A stretch of 8,999 bases of DNA from Candidatus Omnitrophota bacterium (GTDB taxonomy: Bacteria; Omnitrophota; Gorgyraeia; Zapsychrales; JANLHA01): the NCBI GenBank assembly GCA_023247815.1, contig JAHFFS010000044.1, positions 1-8,999 of the forward strand, written 5' to 3'. The notes under the pieces were generated by a model. The model was not told the origin of the DNA. It was given only the letters and a program-made list of their open reading frames with translations, and did no database searches. Every line of letters starts with the position of its first letter. The first letter of the stretch is position 1. Below are positions 1-6,252 of this stretch, in pieces. Made by a program: the position numbers and the translations under genes.

Positions 1-233
1 ATCGGTTTGTTGGCCAACTGCCGCGTACTTGGCCCCACCTCTTGGACGATCAAGGAAATGATCCCGCGGCTGGCATCCGCTTCCATGACGGTGATCGGGA
101 TCCATTCCGAATTCTCGTCGGTGATAACCATGACAAACTGTCCGGGCAGCACATTTTTAGCAATCAGTGGCGATTCGATATCGAGCCGTTTGCTGTCTTT
201 GGCTAAAAGTTGTTTGTTAACGATTTTAAACAC
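1..233 (-). CDS. NfnA/PyrK-like FAD/NAD-binding reductase subunit (N-terminal part, cut by window edge)
   Basis: Seventy-seven codons are visible, starting at GTG (231-233) as MFKIVNKQLL and running off the window. The residues resemble the N-terminus of the ferredoxin-NADP reductase alpha subunit / sulfide dehydrogenase / PyrK-type electron-transfer family: a short beta-barrel opening, the PGQFVMV flavin-domain signature near residues 31-37, then IPITV where the family has its flavin-contacting strand, then a conserved SLIVQEVGPSTRQL stretch. Such subunits carry FAD and NAD(P) sites and usually pair with a glutamate-synthase-like or dihydroorotate dehydrogenase subunit; that partner would lie beyond the edge. 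The GTG start is favoured by GAGG at 241-244, seven bases upstream; the nearby ATG at 238-240 is in another frame and soon hits a stop. Only 9 nt separate it from polX. The family is fairly sure; the exact subfamily cannot be decided from this part. Confidence 0.8.
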   Translation of the reverse strand, partial: MFKIVNKQLLAKDSKRLDIESPLIAKNVLPGQFVMVITDENSEWIPITVMEADASRGIISLIVQEVGPSTRQLANKP

Positions 234-240
234 AACTCAT

Positions 241-244
241 CCTC
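241..244 (-). promoter_or_regulatory. Ribosome binding site of the reductase gene, overlapping the polX stop
   Basis: GAGG on the minus strand lies 7 nt before the GTG start at 233 and shares bases with the TGA stop of polX (245-243). This decides the GTG start. It suggests that ribosomes finishing polX expose or reuse the site, so the two genes would be translationally coupled (inference). Confidence 0.6.
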
Positions 245-1973
245 AACCTTTCTTCCTTTTGATGGCTTTGAGAAAATCTTTCAACGGCAGCGTATTGAGG
301 ACATCGTCTTTTGTTAACCATGCCCGACGGGCAAGGGCAACACCGAATTTGATATACGCCATATGCGCGACCTGATGCGCGTCGCTGTTGATCATAAATT
401 TGACCCCCTGTTCACGGGCAAAATACGCGTTATCGGAATTCAAATCCAGCCGGACCGGAAAAGAATTGATTTCCAATGCCGTGCCCCCATCAACTGCGGC
501 CTGACAGAGCTGCTTCAAATCAACGTCGTAAGGTTCTCTTTTCCCTAAATGCACGCCCGTTGGATGGGCAATCACGTTGACACTTTTGTGCTGACAGGCC
601 TTGATCAGCCGACGGGTCAATTGCTCCCGGCCCTGTTCAAACCCGCTGTGGATGGCCGCGACCACAACGTCAAAATCACTTAAAATTTTATCGTTGTAAT
701 CCAGGTTCCCATCAGCGTCGATCTCAACCTCGGTGCCGAAAAGGACACGAAAATCCTGATGTTTTTCATTCAAAGCCTCGATCTCTTTTTTCTTCTTTAA
801 CAAATTCTCTGGTGAAACACCTCCCGCCACCCGCAGACGCGGCGAATGGTCGCTGATCGCCAGATATTCGTACCCCCGCTGCCGGGCCGCTTCCACCATC
901 TCTTGAATCGAATTTCTCCCGTCGGACCAGGTGGAATGAACATGGACTTCCCCTTTGATATCTTTCAACTCAATCAACCTCGGGATTTTTTTACCGGAAA
1001 AAATCCGTTCTTCACCAATATCTTCCCGCAACTCCGGCGGCACATATGGCAATCCCAATGCCGAGAAACACTCCGCTTCGGTCTTACCAGCGACCCGTTG
1101 CTCCTCAGTGCCTTTCGTTGAAAAAATCCCGTATTCGTTGACTTTCATCTGCTGCTTCATCGCGATCTGCCGGAGCTTGACGTTAAAATTTTTTGATCCC
1201 GTGAAATAGAGCAGGGCAGCGCCGAACTGGTCCGGCTCCACGACGCGCAAATCCACCTGCACATGCTCCTTGGTCATCACCGACGATTTGCTTTCGCCGT
1301 GACCGTTGATACTTTTAACCTGGGGGAGATTGACAAAGGTGTCCATGACTTTTTTGGAGGCAGAAGAATCCACCAAAATGTCAATATCACGGATGGTTTC
1401 CTTGGCTCGACGCAGACTCCCAGCCACTTCGATCCTTTTGACCTCTTTTAAAACTTCAAGCTGAGCAATGAACTCTTCCGCCGTCCGGATCGCCGTTCCT
1501 AAGTTCATCCGCTCCTGCCCGGCCTGCACAATCCTGATCCCGTTGAGGATGTTGGCGATCGTTTTTTCTTTGATCCCGGGAAGGCCGGCGAGCCCACCTT
1601 CCTCAGCTTGCTTTTTTAACTCCTCGATATTTTTGATCTTGCGTTCATCATAAAATAATTTTGCCTTCTTCGGTCCCACCGACGGGATATGCACAATATC
1701 CAAAAGCGACTCCGGCACTTCTTTGATGAGCTCTTCGTAGGCGGGAATTTTTCCAAGGTCCAAATATTCCGTAATTTTTTCCCGCAAGGCCTTGCCGATG
1801 CCCGGGATTTCCTCCAGCCGGGCTTCTTGTCTCAATTGGACAACGTCCTCCGCCAAATGCTGCAAATTCTCAGCGGCCTTAAAATACGCCCGGACCTTAA
1901 AAACATTTTCACCCTGGATTTCAAGCAGCGTCCCCATCCGTTCAAAAATTCGCGCGATTTCTTTATTCTTCAC
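243..1973 (-). CDS. polX: DNA polymerase/3'-5' exonuclease PolX (POLXc plus PHP domains)
   Basis: The 576-residue product matches the usual length of bacterial family X polymerases (about 570). Domains in order: an 8-kDa-like helical region with helix-hairpin-helix motifs (IPGIGK at 56-61, IPSVGPKKA at 96-104, LPGIKEK at 131-137); the nucleotidyltransferase palm with AGSLRR (184-189), the catalytic pair D196/D198 in RDIDIL and the third aspartate D241 in VQVDLR; YFTGSK (256-261); and a C-terminal PHP domain with H344/H346 in EVHVHSTWSDG, D375/H376, E415, H442, H470 and D531/H533. All expected metal ligands are present. The family fills gaps in base-excision repair, and the PHP domain adds 3'-5' exonuclease or AP-endonuclease activity. 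The start is GTG, preceded by AAGGTGG only 3 nt away, and overlaps the upstream membrane-protein gene by 11 nt. No defect is seen. Confidence 0.96.
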   Translation of the reverse strand: MKNKEIARIFERMGTLLEIQGENVFKVRAYFKAAENLQHLAEDVVQLRQEARLEEIPGIGKALREKITEYLDLGKIPAYEELIKEVPESLLDIVHIPSVGPKKAKLFYDERKIKNIEELKKQAEEGGLAGLPGIKEKTIANILNGIRIVQAGQERMNLGTAIRTAEEFIAQLEVLKEVKRIEVAGSLRRAKETIRDIDILVDSSASKKVMDTFVNLPQVKSINGHGESKSSVMTKEHVQVDLRVVEPDQFGAALLYFTGSKNFNVKLRQIAMKQQMKVNEYGIFSTKGTEEQRVAGKTEAECFSALGLPYVPPELREDIGEERIFSGKKIPRLIELKDIKGEVHVHSTWSDGRNSIQEMVEAARQRGYEYLAISDHSPRLRVAGGVSPENLLKKKKEIEALNEKHQDFRVLFGTEVEIDADGNLDYNDKILSDFDVVVAAIHSGFEQGREQLTRRLIKACQHKSVNVIAHPTGVHLGKREPYDVDLKQLCQAAVDGGTALEINSFPVRLDLNSDNAYFAREQGVKFMINSDAHQVAHMAYIKFGVALARRAWLTKDDVLNTLPLKDFLKAIKRKKG

Positions 1974-2151
1974 CAGCCACCTTATGTTTGATCACAATCA
2001 TAAATCCGGCGAAAAGAAAACCCGTCAGAATGATCATTAAGGGAGAAAGAAAAAACTTACCCTTAGCGATGGCGTAAGATATGAAACAAAGGCCATTCCA
2101 GGTCAACAACGCTAATAAAAAATCCTGCCAAATTTCTTTTTTAATTTTCAT
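1963..2151 (-). CDS. Small two-helix membrane protein of unknown function
   Basis: A 62-residue protein, not recognised. It has a charged start (MKIKKEIWQD), a hydrophobic helix at about 11-29, a short GKFF turn, a second helix at about 35-55 and a KHKVAGEE tail, so it should be an integral hairpin membrane protein. It overlaps the cupin gene before it and polX after it by 11 nt each, which is strong evidence that it is translated rather than a chance frame. Its own Shine-Dalgarno is poor (nothing better than GGTTCATCGAG before the ATG), consistent with translation by ribosomes ending the cupin gene. No function can be assigned, and position next to polX need not mean a repair role. Confidence 0.75.
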   Translation of the reverse strand: MKIKKEIWQDFLLALLTWNGLCFISYAIAKGKFFLSPLMIILTGFLFAGFMIVIKHKVAGEE

Positions 2152-2506
2152 CTCGATGAACCGTCATTGGAGAAAAGGCAGACGAACACACCGCGATATA
2201 CTCCGCCCCATCCGCGTTGGGTGTTGAATATTGGACCCATTCACCTTTACTGACGATGATGGCTTGACCCACCTTCACGTCGATCAAATCTTTCTTGGTC
2301 TTGACCCTCAGCACCCCTTTTAAAACAAGCGTGTATTCGTCGAACTCCGGGGTCTGCCCCGGCTCCTGCCAACCCGACGGACTTTGCATCCGTGCGATGC
2401 TGATGTCAGCTGTCTGCGAATTGACCCGTCCGATAAACTCTTCAATGATCTTGGGTTTATTGCCTGCGGCTTTGATGATGGACGCTTTTTGAATAAGCCT
2501 TGCCAT
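2141..2506 (-). CDS. Cupin-fold protein lacking the usual metal-binding histidines
   Basis: A 121-residue single-domain protein with the cupin pattern: WQEPGQTPEFDEYTLVLKG (about 46-64) aligns with cupin motif 1, VGQAIIVSKGEWVQYS (79-94) with the inter-motif and motif 2 region, and a conserved-looking AFSPMTVHRDE tail closes it. In metal-dependent cupins motif 1 has two His and a Glu and motif 2 another His. Here the motif 1 histidines are absent and acidic residues (E54, D56, E57) stand in that stretch, so binding may differ or be lost; EutQ-like cupins also deviate. A good GGAG lies 5 nt before AAGGC-ATG-type spacing at the ATG (2504-2506). Likely cytoplasmic, as no signal peptide is seen. 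Substrate unknown. The fold is sure; the function is not. Confidence 0.88.
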   Translation of the reverse strand: MARLIQKASIIKAAGNKPKIIEEFIGRVNSQTADISIARMQSPSGWQEPGQTPEFDEYTLVLKGVLRVKTKKDLIDVKVGQAIIVSKGEWVQYSTPNADGAEYIAVCSSAFSPMTVHRDEN

Positions 2507-2533
2507 GCCTTCTCCACTTAAAACAAAAAATTT

Positions 2534-3076
2534 TTAGAGGGCCTTCCACATCTCCCGGTCGATCCGCCACTTTCCCCATTCTTTGCGAAAAACAATGATG
2601 CCTTGCGCGGCTTGCCCTTGCAATTTTGAGGTGGCAAAAATCAGCGCTTCACTTCCCTTGATATTGTGTTTAATCACATTGATCCGATGAGGAAAGTTTT
2701 TTTGAACTTGTGCGATAAGATCATTACGGTTCGTTTGCGCGCCGATTTCCTGAATGGCGCGACTGCTCAAATAAGTTGTGATCTTCTGCCAATTACCGCT
2801 GTCGAGGGCTGATTTGTAATCATGAAACGTCGTCATCAATGTCTTCAAATCATTTTCGTCGCTTCGGTCCGCCCAATCGATGGAATGGACCTGTGAGCGA
2901 TCAAGACTGACAACGGCCCCTTGGATATTCACTTTAACAACACGGTCGTTGCTTTCGACAACGTTGGCCTCGATTTTCTTTCCCGATTTGAGTTGGATGA
3001 TATCAGCGTCGAGATGGGCGGCCGAAAGGAGCAGAAAGACATTTGTCAAAAAAATCAAAGGAACGCGCGAAACCAT
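2534..3076 (-). CDS. Secreted protein of unknown function (signal peptide, small beta domain, NTF2-like tail)
   Basis: A 180-residue protein. Residues 1-24 form a signal peptide (MVSRVPLIFLTNVFLLLSAA, possible cleavage after LDA), so it should be exported. Residues 25-67 are a compact beta-rich unit (LKSGKK, VVESNDRVVKV, VVSLDRSQVHSID) of the kind seen at the start of exported proteins, where a strand with LK.G is followed by an R-x-x-V-x-x-I ending. Residues 77-180 look like an NTF2/SnoaL-type fold: an initial helix pair (LMTTFHDYKSALDSGNW), a middle part, then strands ending in WGKWRIDREMW. Both domain calls are by pattern only. Its ATG follows the stop of the upstream gene by a single base, and AAGGAG sits about 12 nt upstream inside that gene. 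The two genes are therefore almost certainly co-transcribed. Confidence 0.8.
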   Translation of the reverse strand: MVSRVPLIFLTNVFLLLSAAHLDADIIQLKSGKKIEANVVESNDRVVKVNIQGAVVSLDRSQVHSIDWADRSDENDLKTLMTTFHDYKSALDSGNWQKITTYLSSRAIQEIGAQTNRNDLIAQVQKNFPHRINVIKHNIKGSEALIFATSKLQGQAAQGIIVFRKEWGKWRIDREMWKAL

Positions 3077-3077
3077 T

Positions 3078-3773
3078 TTACAACTTTTCTCCTTTTAAGA
3101 CCTCGGGGATTTCTTCGCTGTCAATGCGGATCCCTCCGTCGTGTTCGATCACCAGCGTATAAAGAATCCCGGGGATGAATTTGGTTCCCGGGGCCTCAAT
3201 CTGGGCATTCTTAATCCCTTTGCCTTTGGCCCATTTTGAATCCAAGGCCACTTTCCAAAACTCCTGCCAGATCTCTTTTTCAAATTTGCTCGCGGTCTCG
3301 CCGACTTTATATCCAGCCGGGATCTCGTTCACGTTCGTGATAGGGTATTCCTGCGTTTTTTCACCATTGAGCATAAAGACTTTCCAAAAAAGATAAACGC
3401 TCTTGCCCCTTAAGGCATCGGCCATCCGCACATGCACATCCGCGAAACGAACAACCAAGGACTGAAACTGGATGATATTTCCGGAAAAGGTAAAATATTT
3501 TGGTGCCATGGGCCGCCCCATCGCGTCGTATTCCAAAAATTTGATCGTGGTCATGTGCTCTTGGGTGATGGGATTAAATTCGACATTCGTCACCAACACC
3601 TCAGAAATGCGCGAGTCCGCCTCAAGACGCACGATCATGTCTTGTAAAACTTTACGGCGATTCATCACATCCCTAAACATCTGATAAGCAAAAAAACTGC
3701 TGCCCACAAAAATACCGATCACCAGAACGCTCATGATCGACGATAAAATATTTTTTCTTTTAAGATTCTTCAT
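3078..3773 (-). CDS. Membrane-anchored protein of unknown function
   Basis: A 231-residue protein beginning MKNLKRKNIL. A single transmembrane helix at about 9-30 follows a positively charged start, so most of the protein should face the outside of the cytoplasmic membrane. A short amphipathic stretch (34-50, RDVMNRRKVLQDMIVRLEAD) follows, then a beta-rich body (VTNVEFNP, TIKFLEYDAMG, YFTFSGNIIQF) and a helix-strand end (EKEIWQEFWKVALDSKWAKG; LYTLVIEHDGGIRID). No known family is recognised. The frame stays open to an ATG at 3797, but the ATG at 3773 is preferred because AGGTG lies 7 nt upstream and the hydrophobic helix is then properly placed. It heads the gene string that ends beyond position 1; no clear promoter was found in front of it. 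Confidence 0.8.
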   Translation of the reverse strand: MKNLKRKNILSSIMSVLVIGIFVGSSFFAYQMFRDVMNRRKVLQDMIVRLEADSRISEVLVTNVEFNPITQEHMTTIKFLEYDAMGRPMAPKYFTFSGNIIQFQSLVVRFADVHVRMADALRGKSVYLFWKVFMLNGEKTQEYPITNVNEIPAGYKVGETASKFEKEIWQEFWKVALDSKWAKGKGIKNAQIEAPGTKFIPGILYTLVIEHDGGIRIDSEEIPEVLKGEKL

Positions 3774-3801
3774 AAATGCACACCTGACTTGAAACATCCT
3801 G

Positions 3802-3812
3802 GGGACAGTCCC
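3802..3812. repeat. 11-bp palindrome GGGACAGTCCC, copy 1
   Basis: Perfect 5-bp inverted repeat around a central A. An identical copy lies at 3894-3904, so the two bracket the heptamer array between them. It could be the boundary of a small dispersed element or a protein-binding site (inference). Confidence 0.6.
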
Positions 3813-3820
3813 TCATTAAG

Positions 3821-3892
3821 TCTCATGTTTCAGGTCGCAGGTCGCAAGTCATTTGCAACTTGAGACTTGGTGCCTGGGACTTGTTACTTTCT
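3821..3892. repeat. Inverted array of 7-bp units (ACTTGNN type), copy 1
   Basis: Three units of the CARGTCN type (3831-3851) are followed by a 6-nt loop and five units of the ACTTGNN type (3858-3892: ACTTGAG, ACTTGGT, GCCTGGG and so on). The two arms are roughly reverse complements: GTCGCAAGT (3835-3843 region) against ACTTGAGAC (3858-3866) pairs with one mismatch, so the segment can fold into an imperfect hairpin. The leader ATTAAGTCT and the core ACTTGAGACTTG recur in the array at 7591-7648. It is non-coding and probably a dispersed bacterial repeat; role unknown. Confidence 0.7.
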
Positions 3893-3893
3893 A

Positions 3894-3904
3894 GGGACAG
3901 TCCC
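3894..3904. repeat. 11-bp palindrome GGGACAGTCCC, copy 2
   Basis: Exact second copy of the palindrome at 3802-3812, in direct register 92 bp away, just outside the other end of the heptamer array. The downstream bases extend it to GGGACAGTCCCC. Confidence 0.6.
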
Positions 3905-3921
3905 CGGACAACCCCCCTCTT

Positions 3922-4089
3922 TTAAAAAAAGACCCAAGGCGGTGGCTTGGGCATCCGTTTAGCAATCTCGATGATTTGACCAGCGAGCGCGAAAGGCAGC
4001 TTTAAAAGCGAACAGCCCGAGAATGAAAAACACAAAAAAAAGCAAACGATCCATACAAGTACACATTTTTTTCCGCTAGATCGCTTCAT
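3922..4089 (-). CDS. Short lipoprotein candidate (55 residues), unknown function
   Basis: A small frame starting ATG at 4087-4089 and ending TAA at 3922-3924. The product begins MKRSSGKKC, has a hydrophobic core at about 9-23 and a lipobox-like FSGC with the cysteine at residue 26. The predicted mature peptide is only 30 residues: CSLLKLPFAL, an amphipathic IIEIAKRM stretch, and a proline-rich PKPPPWVFF end. The layout (charged n-region, h-region, Cys, short tail) supports a real lipoprotein. AGGTGA lies about 3 nt before the ATG, with GGAG further up. It sits 72 bp after the DUF3352 gene on the same strand, so probably the last gene of that operon. Its last codons (CCC AAG ... TTT TTT TAA) coincide with a terminator hairpin. 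It could still be a chance frame over a leader or trailer. Confidence 0.6.
   Translation of the reverse strand: MKRSSGKKCVLVWIVCFFLCFSFSGCSLLKLPFALAGQIIEIAKRMPKPPPWVFF
3924..3951 (-). terminator. Rho-independent terminator at the end of the dtd operon
   Basis: On the minus strand CCCAAG pairs with CTTGGG (6-bp stem, 7-nt loop CCACCGC) followed by TC and seven T. On the plus strand no T-run follows the stem, so it acts one way only. It overlaps the last codons of the small lipoprotein frame. Confidence 0.75.
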
Positions 4090-4161
4090 CAATCACCTGC
4101 TCCGTCAAAGGATGTCTCATCGTAAAAAAGGCCTCTCGCGATGATAATTGAGTCAAACCAC

Positions 4162-6234
4162 TTACTCAACGTTGGAATAAAACCAACTCTCCACCAATTT
4201 ATCCTTAAAAATTGTTTTTGCCGCGATCGCTTTCATCGACGAGAGCGCTTGCAGGAAAGGCTTAATGGCCTCGTCAATCAGCTTCTGCCGTACTTCCGCG
4301 CTGATCCCCTTCCGGTCGTCATAACTTTTGATCATTTTTTCCAATTCTTTGGAAGATTCTCCCGCGGCTTGAATGCCCTGCCGCTTTTGATCAATTTTTT
4401 TATGAAGCTCATCCAACACCCCCGGCTCAACAACCTCTCCCGCGTTCACGCGGTCGTTGACGGCCCGATATTCCGACTTTAAACCTTCCAAGTCAGATTC
4501 ATCCTTCTTGATCTGCTTCTTCATATCAGCCAGGCGCTTTTCACTTCCGGTTTTAATCGCCTCCTGCCGAGACATCTGCAGTGAATACCAAGAGTTGCCC
4601 CAATCGACGAACTGTTCGCCTTTTTTCATCAACCCGTCAGTCTGCAGAAAAAACAAACTGCTGGCATGATCGCTAAAATCGATGTTCAATTCTTTGAGGC
4701 CGGCGTTTGCGGTCAGATTAGGAGACTGCCCTTTATAGGCATGAATCGACTGTTCCAACAATTCCTTATTTGAACTGATCAACAAAAAATCGCTGATAAA
4801 AACATATCCCGGCTGAAAGCGACTGACCATCGGGACATTGATGGAATACAATTTGTATCCTTCAACGTCCTGCCCTTCGGGACGAAAGAACGGCTGCAGC
4901 TTGATCAGCTGATCCATCAATTCCTGGGCTTTTTCTTGGCTGGTCACTTTCAGAAAAAAGGTCAATTGCGGAATCGGAAAAATGCTGCTCATTTCCACGT
5001 CCGTTAAGTAACCACCAACCTCGTCGCCCAAGACCGGCAGGATATCTTTTTCAATGCTCAAACCAAGGGTTTTCTCCAAAGCGGAAATCACGCTCTCAGC
5101 CCCGCCCTCAGCTGGTACCGGAGCCTCCTGACGCGCGCGTTCAAGCTCATTTTTGATCTGCTGCCAATAGTACGAAAAGTCATAACAGCCGGTCCACTGG
5201 TACGCCAAAACATTTTGTGGTGTAAATTTGAGGCTTTGATTGTCGTCCGACGGGCGACAGGCGTAAAGTTTAGCCAAATCCGGATCCATCTGCGCCGGGT
5301 CAAAATGAACGTCCATTTTCGAAATGGCTTTCGTGACCCCTTGACCAGAAGAAGCGATGAGTTCCATCCCTTTCATCTGGGCAAAGGATTGATCCAACTG
5401 TTTCTCGACGAACTCAGCGTTCTTTTCCCAATCCGTCTGCAGCGACTGCTGCTGTTTCAGCAGTTGCAGTGCCAAATTTTTCAACGCGGGGACAAAAAGA
5501 CCATAATTGAAATAACCTTCGGAATCAGACTTATCTAAAAAGCTGTTTTTTGCCAAAATGAACTGTGTGTCATCACCTAAAGCCTTATCCTTTTTGAGCC
5601 AGATATCGACGGCCGTCTTGGCCGGTTTGTCTCCTACCCCAACGATCAAAAGATCTTTGATTTGCACATACCCCACACTGAAGGTCCCGTCATTGGCAAG
5701 CAAAAGATGGATCTTAAATTGCTGATAGTCTTCCTCTTGATAGGTAACGCCCTTACTGAAGACTGTAAAAATCTTGCCGATCACATCCGCGAACTGGGCT
5801 TCTGGTTTAGGACGGAGCACCAGATAGATGTGCTCGGCCATTTTCTTAAGATCAGGGGTTCCGGAATCATTCGGATCCATGGGATAAACGGCCAAGGCAG
5901 CCTCTTGACTAAAAAATTTATCAAATACAATCTGTGTGACCGGTGATTCAGCGAATTCCTTGACACGTTTGATAGCATCTAAGTCCTGCGACGGCGTGCC
6001 AACTTCCTCGAGCAGCCCGACAATTTTTATCGCGGTAAGCTTTTTCCAGAGTTGAGTTTGCTGATACTCCTGCCAGATTTTTCCGAGTTCATTCAAACGA
6101 AAATACGCGATCGGCTTTTCTGGTAAGACCTGTGTGATTTCAACCCGATTTTGAGAACTCAGTAAATAAAAAACGCCCGCCGATACAAAGGCCATGAACA
6201 CAAAAACGATAACGACTTGTAAATTTTTCTTCAT
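4162..6234 (-). CDS. DUF3352 family protein, membrane-anchored, large extracytoplasmic part
   Basis: A 690-residue protein. Residues 1-26 (MKKNLQVVIVFVFMAFVSAG...) form an uncleaved signal-anchor helix, so the rest should lie outside the cytoplasmic membrane. The N-terminal pattern VLPEKPIAYFRLNELGKIWQEYQQTQLWKKL (by pieces, about 36-66) matches the start of DUF3352: a proline, a beta strand giving the level of 'activity' of the subunit, then a helix with a short FxxT-x-LxK-like turn. Two repeated alpha/beta halves follow, the second with LGDEVGGYLTDVE, LTFFLKVTSQEKAQELMDQL and DFLLISSNKELLEQSIHAY. About 560-645 is charged and heptad-like (RLADMKKQIKKDESDLEGL), probably a coiled coil, and an unusual addition to the family. 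AAAGGA is 7-8 nt before the ATG; the TatD gene ends 18 nt upstream. The family has no established function. Confidence 0.82.
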   Translation of the reverse strand: MKKNLQVVIVFVFMAFVSAGVFYLLSSQNRVEITQVLPEKPIAYFRLNELGKIWQEYQQTQLWKKLTAIKIVGLLEEVGTPSQDLDAIKRVKEFAESPVTQIVFDKFFSQEAALAVYPMDPNDSGTPDLKKMAEHIYLVLRPKPEAQFADVIGKIFTVFSKGVTYQEEDYQQFKIHLLLANDGTFSVGYVQIKDLLIVGVGDKPAKTAVDIWLKKDKALGDDTQFILAKNSFLDKSDSEGYFNYGLFVPALKNLALQLLKQQQSLQTDWEKNAEFVEKQLDQSFAQMKGMELIASSGQGVTKAISKMDVHFDPAQMDPDLAKLYACRPSDDNQSLKFTPQNVLAYQWTGCYDFSYYWQQIKNELERARQEAPVPAEGGAESVISALEKTLGLSIEKDILPVLGDEVGGYLTDVEMSSIFPIPQLTFFLKVTSQEKAQELMDQLIKLQPFFRPEGQDVEGYKLYSINVPMVSRFQPGYVFISDFLLISSNKELLEQSIHAYKGQSPNLTANAGLKELNIDFSDHASSLFFLQTDGLMKKGEQFVDWGNSWYSLQMSRQEAIKTGSEKRLADMKKQIKKDESDLEGLKSEYRAVNDRVNAGEVVEPGVLDELHKKIDQKRQGIQAAGESSKELEKMIKSYDDRKGISAEVRQKLIDEAIKPFLQALSSMKAIAAKTIFKDKLVESWFYSNVE

Positions 6235-6252
6235 CCCTACATTCCTTTCATT

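Noticed and set aside
7..375. A 122-codon plus-strand open frame spanning the reductase and polX ends
   Set aside because: It covers two recognised minus-strand genes including their junction, and the translation has no family features.
3774..3797. Upstream ATG (3797) extending the anchored protein by eight residues
   Set aside because: The extension lies in non-coding spacer, whereas the ATG at 3773 has AGGTG seven bases upstream and puts the charged residues directly before the membrane helix.
3774..3921. Promoter for the gene string starting at 3773
   Set aside because: Several TTG-rich and TAA-rich hexamers occur, but none paired at 16-18 bp; the heptamer repeats generate such hexamers by chance.
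4076..4120. 14-codon minus-strand frame starting MRHPLTEQ just before the lipoprotein start
   Set aside because: No ribosome binding site and too short to judge; may be a leader peptide by chance but nothing supports it.
4110..4161. GC-rich then T-run sequence between the DUF3352 and lipoprotein genes as a terminator
   Set aside because: The bases before the T-run (GCGAGAGGCC) do not form a stem of useful length on the minus strand.
5215..5538. Plus-strand frame of 107 codons in the DUF3352 gene
   Set aside because: Shadow of a long minus-strand gene with clear anchor and domain pattern; no start signal.
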